From Legionellaceae bacterium UBA2794 (GTDB lineage Bacteria > Pseudomonadota > Gammaproteobacteria > Legionellales > Legionellaceae), in assembly GCA_002352055.1 (NCBI GenBank), contig DEHS01000001.1:13466-27282 (forward strand): 13,817 bases of DNA, read 5' to 3'. Shown in pieces: positions 8,109-13,817 of this stretch. Within the stretch, counting starts at the first letter, position 1. Every line of letters begins with the position of its first letter. Under the pieces are notes generated by a model that saw only the letters and a list, made by a program, of their open reading frames with translations, was not told where the DNA came from and made no database searches. The translations under genes were made by a program, and so were the position numbers.

Positions 8109-8123
8109 TAGGGATAATTTATT

Positions 8124-9341
8124 ATGCCCCAAAACCTTACCTCAATTTTCCCACAAAGTTTTCTGCATAAGTTAATAAATTTCCCTCTGAACACTTTGGC
8201 AAATTTGTACCATGAATGCCGACACGCAGCTTGGCTTTTTGTTAATCAGAAACTACATGCCCTAGACCCATTAGTCTGCGAAAATGCCTGCCATATTAGA
8301 TCATTTATACTGTGGCAAATGGTTCAAAAATACCAAAGTAAAAAAGCATTGCAGCAATGGACTCTGTTTATCAAATCATTAGATGATCTTATACAAAAAA
8401 TTTATTCACTGCCTCCAATAAATGAATCCACCAAACAAACTATTGAGGAATATATTACTGAACAGGGTCTGCAACTAGAGATTGAGGAAGAATTTCTTTT
8501 CGATATCAAATTTGTTTTTTTGTCACATCTATTGACCTTAACAAAAAAAGAATATCCCTCGGTGACCTTTATGCTCCATGAAAAAACCTGTCTTGAAGCC
8601 TTAAGCCATACAGGATTGGTTCACAATAAAGTGAAGTCATTAGTCTCCAGTGCTCAGAAAGAACTATCTATCATGTCATGCGATTTTATTCAAATTCAAA
8701 GTATGCGTCTACAAAACTCAAGTCTGAATCTACTTTTGATAACTCGCTATGATGACCATAAACGAAGTTATCTTCCTCAGTACCCTACCGCAAAAGTTAT
8801 ATTTTTGAGGGCCTTGGAATTAAACATACCAATAATCATCAAGCTTTCCCGTTACATACGTAACCAATTTCATGAAGAACTTATTTTAGGCTGCATGCCC
8901 TCTGACGATAAATCAGACTTTAAACTAACTTCAAACATTGATAACGATATCCAGGCCGCTATTATATGTGGAGGAGTGATTAATCAGGAAGAGAGAACAA
9001 CAAATGAAGATTATATCCACCGTTTAAGTCGCTATTCATTGCTTCAGGTTTTGTTATCTAATTTTGCAGCACACCCACAATTTTCTGGTAATTTACGTGA
9101 GACACCTTGTATTTATGAAGAAGCATTCAATAATCAGGAAAACTCTCAATCTCAAATAGCTCAGGAATGGGACGAATATATTAACAATATTAATTTTGCA
9201 AAAAAAGAAGGATGCTCATTAGAAAACCCTACCCTTTTATTTATAAACCATGTATTTTGCGATTTGGTGAGGTCATATAAATTAGATCACTTATCCAATA
9301 AGATGTCTCAAATTTCATTAATAGATAAAATTAACCTATAA
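8124..9341 (+). CDS. Uncharacterised 405-residue protein upstream of the hybrid kinase
   Basis: I do not recognise this family. The ATG has AGGGA 9 nt upstream and lies about 24 nt after the predicted transcription start. The protein is soluble-looking: no signal peptide and no membrane segment long enough to call. Residues 1-175 look mainly helical. Residues about 180-290 alternate hydrophobic strands and helices ('LNLLLITRYDD', 'LELNIPIIIKLSRYI', 'IQAAIICGGVI'), suggesting an alpha/beta core. The end is helical again, with an acidic Gln/Glu stretch at about 331-352. Seven cysteines are spread through the chain without a metal-site pattern. It is followed after 37 bp by the hybrid kinase gene on the same strand, so the two are probably one transcription unit; a role as a regulator or input for that kinase is a guess from position only. 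Confidence 0.8.
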   Translation: MPQNLTSIFPQSFLHKLINFPLNTLANLYHECRHAAWLFVNQKLHALDPLVCENACHIRSFILWQMVQKYQSKKALQQWTLFIKSLDDLIQKIYSLPPINESTKQTIEEYITEQGLQLEIEEEFLFDIKFVFLSHLLTLTKKEYPSVTFMLHEKTCLEALSHTGLVHNKVKSLVSSAQKELSIMSCDFIQIQSMRLQNSSLNLLLITRYDDHKRSYLPQYPTAKVIFLRALELNIPIIIKLSRYIRNQFHEELILGCMPSDDKSDFKLTSNIDNDIQAAIICGGVINQEERTTNEDYIHRLSRYSLLQVLLSNFAAHPQFSGNLRETPCIYEEAFNNQENSQSQIAQEWDEYINNINFAKKEGCSLENPTLLFINHVFCDLVRSYKLDHLSNKMSQISLIDKINL

Positions 9342-9378
9342 TTAATCATGATTCAAACGAGTCTTACTAATCATAAAA

Positions 9379-11460
9379 ATGACCAAAAAAATTAATAAAA
9401 CCAAAGGTATGCTTAAAAAGCAACTCCAAGAGCTTGAAGAAGAGTTGTCCTTTTATCATGACATAATGAATTACATCCCAGGTCATGTATACTGGCTAGA
9501 CAAAAAAAACCGCTACCTGGGCTGCAATTTGGAACACGCTAAAAATATTGGTCTTGAAAATCGATTAGACATCGTCGGTAAAACCAATAAAGATATGCCA
9601 TGGAAGGATTCAGCAGCGACAGTGGATCACACGAATCAGGAAGTGATGAAAACCGGAAATCCCGTAACTATAAAGGAAACAGGAGTTATAAATGGAATAG
9701 AGTCCACTTTTTTATCACAAAAAGTTCCTCTAAAAAATAAACATAATGACGTAGTTGGGATTTTAGGAATTTCCATCGATATAACTGAAATAGAGCAATT
9801 ACAAAAATCTCTTATCGATGCTAAAAAGGCTGCTGAAGCAGCAAGTCAAGCTAAAACTGAATTTTTGGAACATATGCGGCATGATATACGCACTCCATTA
9901 ACAGGTATTGTGGGCTTTTCCGAATTACTCATGGCGGAAGCAAATAATCCTTATATTAAAGAATATTCAGAGAATTTAGTTGCATCAAGCCATGCCTTGT
10001 TAAAATTACTCGATGAAGTTCTTGAGGCAATTCGCATCAGTTCGGGTGATATTCCTAAACTGAAGAAAAAATTTAATCTTGAGCGTACTCTCACTCATAT
10101 TATTAACCTAAATCGAGCTAAAGCTGCCCAAAAAAAAATTGCTCTTTCACTCCAGTTTGATAAAAAATTACCGGAACATGTCATCGGAGATAAAATGCGC
10201 CTTCATCGGGTTGCATTAGAACTGATAGCCAATGCTTTAAAATTTACTGACGCAGGATTCGTAACGCTTACAGCTATCCTTGCCAAACATAATCAACGAC
10301 AGCTGGTTTTAAAACTGATTGTCGAAGATTCAGGCATAGGAATACCTAAAGACAAACAACAGGAAATATATGTACAGTTTAAACGGTTAACGCCTTCTTA
10401 TCAGGGAATCTATAAAGGAACAGGGTTAGGACTTTCTGTTGTAAAGCAATTTATTGATGAATTAGATGGTGAAATTTATGTGGAAAGCGAAGCTGCGAAA
10501 GGATCACGATTCACCTGCCTGATCCCATTACAAGAACCACTTTTGAATGATGATTTAGGGCTTAGTGAAGAACAAGAATCCAGCCTAAACAGTAGTTTTG
10601 ACTCCACTTTGAAAGAAATTACCTCAGGAAGGCAAAATTTGGCATCATCTCAACTTGAAGTACTTGTTGTTGAGGATAATCTGATTGCCCAAACGGTTGC
10701 CAAATCTATTATTATTAAATTAGGATGTATTGTTGACATAGCCGAAACTGGAAAGGCAGCTGTAGATTTAGCCAAAACCAAACATTACGATTTGATATTC
10801 TTGGACATTGGTCTGCCCGATATAGATGGTTACCAGGTAGCACAACTTATTCGAGTTAATGAATTAACTTTAAAAACCCACTGCCCCATTATTGCGCTAA
10901 CTGCTCATGCTGGGGAAGGAAATAAAAAGCGCTGCACTGAAGCGGGAATGGACGCAGTATTGACTAAGCCATTAACCTTCAATAATTGCATGAAAATAAT
11001 GAACACATACCTTCCAATAGCCGAAAATCATTTAAATCAATATCAATCTGGTTGCCCTGATGCTGACCTGCCGCTCCACAATGAAGAGATGTTTGATATA
11101 TTATCTTTTCCCATTTTGGACCCTGACGAAGGAATTAAAACAACAGGAACACTAACTGTGCTAGCAGAAATGCTTCGGTTTATGATTTACGAATCACTTC
11201 CAAAAGACCTGGCTCTCATGAAAGAAGCCTATAGTCAATTTGACTGGGATAAAACCCAGCAACTCGCCCATAAAATAAAAGGGGGCGCAGTATATGTTGG
11301 AACAGTAAGAATTAAAATGGCCTGCCAATATCTGGAGCGCTATTGGAAATCAGGGCAACGGGACTTATTAGAGCCCTTATATTTACAAAACGTGTTTGTT
11401 ATTGAAGAAAGTATTGAGTACATATCCAATTGGCTCATTCAGCAGACTGAGGCGAGTTAA
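9379..11460 (+). CDS. Soluble PAS-containing hybrid histidine kinase with receiver and Hpt domains
   Basis: A complete phosphorelay is present in one 693-residue protein. A short coiled-coil-like N-terminus leads into a PAS sensor domain (about 24-138, with 'IPGHVYWLDKKNRYLGCN'). Next come HisKA with the phospho-His in 'HDIRTPLTG' (His168) and an HATPase domain with N box Asn285, G1 'DSGIGI' (317-322) and G2 'GTGLGL' (347-352). The receiver domain (about 427-545) has acidic Glu432/Asp433, phospho-acceptor Asp476, Thr508 and Lys530. The Hpt domain has phospho-His in 'AHKIKGGA' (His631). All key residues are present. No membrane segment is visible, so it senses a cytoplasmic signal through PAS. 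The architecture is ArcB-like but lacks its membrane anchor. The PAS sequence resembles a module common in Legionella sensor kinases. No partner response regulator is encoded in the window. The start has no clear Shine-Dalgarno, so coupling to the upstream gene is possible. Confidence 0.93.
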   Translation: MTKKINKTKGMLKKQLQELEEELSFYHDIMNYIPGHVYWLDKKNRYLGCNLEHAKNIGLENRLDIVGKTNKDMPWKDSAATVDHTNQEVMKTGNPVTIKETGVINGIESTFLSQKVPLKNKHNDVVGILGISIDITEIEQLQKSLIDAKKAAEAASQAKTEFLEHMRHDIRTPLTGIVGFSELLMAEANNPYIKEYSENLVASSHALLKLLDEVLEAIRISSGDIPKLKKKFNLERTLTHIINLNRAKAAQKKIALSLQFDKKLPEHVIGDKMRLHRVALELIANALKFTDAGFVTLTAILAKHNQRQLVLKLIVEDSGIGIPKDKQQEIYVQFKRLTPSYQGIYKGTGLGLSVVKQFIDELDGEIYVESEAAKGSRFTCLIPLQEPLLNDDLGLSEEQESSLNSSFDSTLKEITSGRQNLASSQLEVLVVEDNLIAQTVAKSIIIKLGCIVDIAETGKAAVDLAKTKHYDLIFLDIGLPDIDGYQVAQLIRVNELTLKTHCPIIALTAHAGEGNKKRCTEAGMDAVLTKPLTFNNCMKIMNTYLPIAENHLNQYQSGCPDADLPLHNEEMFDILSFPILDPDEGIKTTGTLTVLAEMLRFMIYESLPKDLALMKEAYSQFDWDKTQQLAHKIKGGAVYVGTVRIKMACQYLERYWKSGQRDLLEPLYLQNVFVIEESIEYISNWLIQQTEAS

Positions 11461-11563
11461 TAGTAAAGAAAGCAAACTAATCCGAATAGCTTTTTAAATA
11501 CTCCATGATATATGATGGTGACTGGGATGTTTCATTAATTCAATGCATTAAAATGGAGAGATC

Positions 11564-12256
11564 ATGTCCTTTTTCACAATACGGGCCCTTTTAAGCACTG
11601 TTTTTCTTTTAAATATGACCTATTCTTACGCTACAGAATTAGCAATCAATTCATCTTTAAAGAAAAGCATTGAACAACTTGAGAGGCACGACCAGTTATA
11701 TATAAAAACAAAAGGAAAGGCATTTTTTAAACACATTAGTGATGGTCAAAAACCCCTGTTTACCATTTTAACCTGCTCTGATTCACGAGTTCAAAGTAAT
11801 ATAATTGATGATCATCCCGAGGGTAATTTTTTTACAGTGAGAAACATTGGCAATCAAATACAGACCTCTATGGGATCTGTTGATTATGGTATTTCGCATT
11901 TAAACACACAAATACTTTTAATCATCGGTCATTCAGAATGTGGTGCGATAGATGCAGTATTGGGCGATTATAAGAAAATGGAACCGGATATTGTAAAAGA
12001 ATTAGACACTATCAAAATTGATTCGGGAGTTTCAAACATTGTGGGCGTTCAACAAAATATCCATAACCAGGTAAATCTCGTGTTGAATAAATATCCGGAA
12101 AAAATAAAAAAAGAACAATTAATTGTGGTGGGGGCTGTCTATGATTTTGCGAATGAAATGCACAAGGGAGCGGGTGAGCTACTTATCATCAATATTAATG
12201 GGGAGACAAACCCTGCCCAATTAAAGAAAATCATTAATATGAAAATTAATAATTAG
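11564..12256 (+). CDS. Periplasmic beta-class carbonic anhydrase
   Basis: It interconverts CO2 and bicarbonate using zinc. The 230-residue protein carries the beta-class signature: 'CSDSR' with zinc ligand Cys71 and the Asp73/Arg75 dyad, then 'GHSECGA' with zinc ligands His123 and Cys126. Near the end, 'GAVYDFANEMHKG' corresponds to the family's usual 'GAxYD' strand. The N-terminus is a Sec-type signal peptide: a basic residue at 7, a hydrophobic stretch to about 18, and a likely signal peptidase I cut after 'YSYA' (Ala23). The mature enzyme should therefore be periplasmic, whereas most bacterial beta-class enzymes are cytoplasmic. The ATG has GGAG 5 nt upstream. It lies 103 bp after the kinase gene on the same strand, with no strong terminator between them, so its transcription could be independent or read-through. 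A role in pH or CO2 handling inside a host vacuole is an inference. Confidence 0.93.
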   Translation: MSFFTIRALLSTVFLLNMTYSYATELAINSSLKKSIEQLERHDQLYIKTKGKAFFKHISDGQKPLFTILTCSDSRVQSNIIDDHPEGNFFTVRNIGNQIQTSMGSVDYGISHLNTQILLIIGHSECGAIDAVLGDYKKMEPDIVKELDTIKIDSGVSNIVGVQQNIHNQVNLVLNKYPEKIKKEQLIVVGAVYDFANEMHKGAGELLIININGETNPAQLKKIINMKINN

Positions 12257-12495
12257 GGTGTGTTGCCAATTCAAACTTCAAAAAATGTATTCTATTCAGA
12301 TTTTTAGGTAGATTGACAATTAGTTTGCTGTTATTATTTCATTGTATTTCAAGATCAGCTCAAGCAAACCATTACATCACTTAAATGTATCAGATTGCAT
12401 CTAACCAGCATCTGCATATGTGTAAACCCTAATATCATTCGTAATTCGAATCAATAAATGAAACATATTAATTTATCAATCATGAAAAGAATGAC
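12257..12495. other. Non-coding stretch downstream of the carbonic anhydrase gene
   Basis: No convincing gene, RNA gene or terminator is seen. There is an isolated TTGACA at 12313-12318 without a good -10. A distant 6-bp inverted pair (GTTTGC 12323-12328 / GCAAAC 12364-12369) is too far apart to be a convincing hairpin. There is also a short palindrome, ATTCGAAT, around 12445. The first bases after the stop (GGGTGTGTTG) resemble some insertion-sequence ends, but no partner end or transposase remnant is found. Confidence 0.45.
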
Positions 12496-12527
12496 TTGAC
12501 TCCTAGCCGTATATAGGGTGGTATATT
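12496..12527 (+). promoter_or_regulatory. MerR-family-type promoter/operator of the mdfA-like gene
   Basis: TTGACT (12496-12501) and TATATT (12522-12527) are separated by 20 bp; the alternative -10 GTATAT gives 19 bp. Such over-long spacers are typical of promoters activated by MerR-family regulators, which twist the DNA to realign the two hexamers. The spacer contains the dyad CCTA-N8-TAGG (12502-12517), placed directly after the -35. The whole resembles CadR/PbrR/ZntR operators of the form CTTGACTC...AGGGTG. The ligand (metal, oxidant or drug) cannot be told, and no MerR-type gene lies in the window. Confidence 0.55.
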
Positions 12528-12533
12528 GGTAAA

Positions 12534-12596
12534 ATGAGCGTTTATTTTTCATCCTGGTCACTACGAAATCGTAGACTAAATAAAAGCAGGATATAA
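12534..12596 (+). CDS. Short leader ORF upstream of the mdfA-like gene (tentative)
   Basis: ATG at 12534 opens a 20-codon frame (MSVYFSSWSLRNRRLNKSRI) ending in TAA at 12594-12596, 29 nt before the antiporter start. Its ATG falls 6 nt after the -10, almost on the predicted transcription start. It has no real Shine-Dalgarno, so translation would have to be leaderless. It spans the leader hairpin. Drug-resistance genes are sometimes controlled by leader-peptide attenuation, but a chance ORF is equally plausible. Confidence 0.2.
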   Translation: MSVYFSSWSLRNRRLNKSRI

Positions 12597-12600
12597 CCAG
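12551..12600 (+). promoter_or_regulatory. Foldable 5' leader of the mdfA-like mRNA with two exclusive pairings
   Basis: An outer stem ATCCTG (12551-12556) with CAGGAT (12587-12592) encloses an inner perfect stem CTACGA (12561-12566) with TCGTAG (12569-12574). The same 5' strand can instead pair CTGGT (12554-12558) with ACCAG (12596-12600), which excludes the outer stem. The ribosome binding site (GAAGG, 12613-12617) is not itself paired in either form. The alternatives hint at, but do not show, leader control. Confidence 0.35.
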
Positions 12601-12625
12601 TACATTTAATTTGAAGGCTAATACT

Positions 12626-13817
12626 ATGGCTGAACCACTTATTTCTATCACACGCAGGCATGCAATAGTATTTGCATGCTTTTTAGTGTTGTATGAATTT
12701 CTAACTTACATCGCTAATGACATGATTATGCCAGGGATGATCCATGTAGTGCGTTCATTTAACGCTCCCGAATCCATTGTGGCTACATCCCTCACAATCT
12801 ATATTTTAGGCGGAGCCAGCTTACAGCTCATTCTGGGCCCCGTTTCAGACACATATGGTCGAAGGCCAATGATGTTGCTTGGAGCCACTTTATTTGTACT
12901 GTTTACCCTGCTTATTGCCTGCTCAAATTCTATGACGCAATTTTTAATAGCCCGCTTTTTTCAGGGAATGGGATTATGTTTCATAGGTGTCATTGGTTAT
13001 GCAACGATACAGGAAATATTTGAAGAAATGGACGCCATTCGAATTATAGCGATCATGGCTAATGCGGCAATCCTGGCACCATTATTAGGCCCCCTGTTAG
13101 GTGCAATCGTAATTCACTACACTTCCTGGCGAATCATTTTCCTTATTATTGCCTTTTTTGCTATTTTTGCATTATGGGGATTATGGCGCTATATGCCAGA
13201 ACCCATTGGTCAATCAAAGAAAGACGGGACGGTGATACCTAAAGGCTCTTTTTCTTTAAGACATATTTTTAGCAACTATCTGGCATTATTTCTTAACCCT
13301 GTTTTTTGTTTCAGTGCATTAGCGATTGGAGTAGTTGGAATCCCGTGTTTGGCCTGGATTGCTCTCGCACCAATTATTTTAATCATTGAAGGAAAACTTA
13401 CGGTAATACAGTACGGTTTATGGCAGCTCCCCATTTTTGGTGCGACTATATTAGGCAATTGGTTTTTACACCGCCTTACTCGAAACCACTCTATCAAATA
13501 TATTATTTATTTGGGATGTATTATCTTTACTTTGGGCGTTTTATTAATGGCATTACTCCCGTATTTGTATGGCAATAATTATTACTACTTAATCCCTGGT
13601 ACAATTCTTTATTTCTTTTCCTTGAGCATTATAAACGCCCCTTTAAACAGATTTTGTTTATATATCACTTCAGTAAGCAAAGGCACGGCATCAGCAGTTA
13701 TAAGCTTAAGCGTAATGATCATTGGTGCAATTGGAATTGAAATGGCAAACTTGTTCTATAGAAGTCATAGCAATCTGGATTTTGGTATTTTCAGTGGGAT
13801 CGTGGGACTATTGTTCT
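12626..13817 (+). CDS. mdfA: MdfA-like multidrug/H+ antiporter of the major facilitator superfamily (partial, 3' end outside window)
   Basis: It exports lipophilic cations and other drugs across the inner membrane in exchange for protons. The visible 397 residues are close to the 410 of E. coli MdfA and align with it by eye along the length. The acidic residues essential in MdfA, Glu26 and Asp34, are Glu24 and Asp32 here in 'LYEFLTYIANDM'. MFS motif A is 'GPVSDTYGRRP' (71-81). The conserved Arg112 is Arg110 in 'ARFFQG', and the antiporter motif C region reads 'APLLGPLLGA' (151-160). Many hydrophobic helices are seen, consistent with 12 membrane segments. ATG has GAAGG 8 nt upstream. It appears to have its own MerR-type promoter and a 90-nt leader, suggesting induction by a small molecule or metal. 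The substrate in this organism is unknown. The stop codon lies beyond the right edge, with only a few residues likely missing. Confidence 0.93.
   Translation, partial: MAEPLISITRRHAIVFACFLVLYEFLTYIANDMIMPGMIHVVRSFNAPESIVATSLTIYILGGASLQLILGPVSDTYGRRPMMLLGATLFVLFTLLIACSNSMTQFLIARFFQGMGLCFIGVIGYATIQEIFEEMDAIRIIAIMANAAILAPLLGPLLGAIVIHYTSWRIIFLIIAFFAIFALWGLWRYMPEPIGQSKKDGTVIPKGSFSLRHIFSNYLALFLNPVFCFSALAIGVVGIPCLAWIALAPIILIIEGKLTVIQYGLWQLPIFGATILGNWFLHRLTRNHSIKYIIYLGCIIFTLGVLLMALLPYLYGNNYYYLIPGTILYFFSLSIINAPLNRFCLYITSVSKGTASAVISLSVMIIGAIGIEMANLFYRSHSNLDFGIFSGIVGLLF

Larger units (their letters stand above)
7938..8123. other. Intergenic region between the ankyrin-like gene and the 405-residue gene
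   Basis: The right part holds a sigma70-type promoter and an inverted repeat, listed separately. The left part (about 7945-8060) is AT-rich. It has only a very weak possible hairpin (TATCA/TGATA near 7949-7961), with no convincing terminator and no coding frame. Confidence 0.5.

Noticed and set aside
11469..11495. AAAGC/GCTTT pairing followed by a T run after the kinase gene, as a terminator
   Set aside because: Only 5 bp, mostly A-T, with a 15-nt loop; too weak to call.
12256..12330. GGGTGTGTTGCCAATTC... as an insertion-sequence end, with a partly similar TTGACAATT further on
   Set aside because: No matching inverted partner, target duplication or transposase remnant is visible.
12313..12340. 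TTGACA-N16-TATTTC as a promoter
   Set aside because: The -10 is poor, and no gene begins shortly downstream; the antiporter has a better placed promoter at 12496-12527.
12451..12651. Minus-strand open frame of 66 codons
   Set aside because: It overlaps the antiporter start and control region; no family resemblance and no ribosome binding site.
13276..13497. Minus-strand open frame of 73 codons
   Set aside because: It is antisense within the MdfA-like gene, whose plus-strand translation is clearly conserved.
1..13817. tRNA or rRNA genes, CRISPR arrays, complete insertion sequences
   Set aside because: Nothing resembling cloverleaf arms with CCA ends, regularly spaced repeats, or transposase motifs was found on either strand.

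Overview
The window is AT-rich gamma-proteobacterial DNA, most likely from Legionella or a close relative that lives in protist hosts. The clues are a giant eukaryotic-like multidomain protein, an ankyrin-like repeat protein, a PAS module of a type common in Legionella sensor kinases, a periplasmic beta-carbonic anhydrase, and a PmrA-type box in front of the giant gene. In Legionella and Coxiella, PmrA controls Dot/Icm type IV secretion genes and effectors. The genus call is an inference; no rRNA or housekeeping marker is present.

Layout. Positions 1-6722 (minus strand) are one uninterrupted reading frame of at least 2240 codons that leaves the window on the left. Near its N-terminus is a CE-clan (Ulp1/SENP-like) cysteine protease signature. 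At its visible C-terminus is a SecA-like DEAD ATPase core with a GTGEGKS Walker A, a SecA-type 'VTxxxxLAxRD' motif and a DEAD box. About 1,700 residues without a recognised domain lie between them. A divergent control region (6723-6938) carries the PmrA-like box facing the giant gene and an extended -10 promoter facing an ankyrin-like repeat gene (6939-7937). Next, reading rightward, come an unrecognised 405-residue protein with a good sigma70-type promoter (8124-9341), a soluble PAS-HisKA-HATPase-REC-Hpt hybrid histidine kinase (9379-11460), a secreted beta-carbonic anhydrase (11564-12256), a 369-bp control region, and an MdfA-like multidrug/H+ antiporter (12626 to the right edge).

How the parts relate. 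The giant protein and the ankyrin-like protein form a divergent pair that looks like a small effector island. The 405-residue protein and the kinase are 37 bp apart and probably co-transcribed, so the unknown protein may feed into the phosphorelay. The antiporter has its own promoter. Its long (19-20 bp) spacer and internal dyad match promoters controlled by MerR-family activators, and it is followed by a short leader ORF and a foldable leader.

The strongest candidate for an undescribed system is the giant fusion of a deubiquitinase/SUMO-protease-like domain to a SecA-like motor, in a candidate type IV effector.
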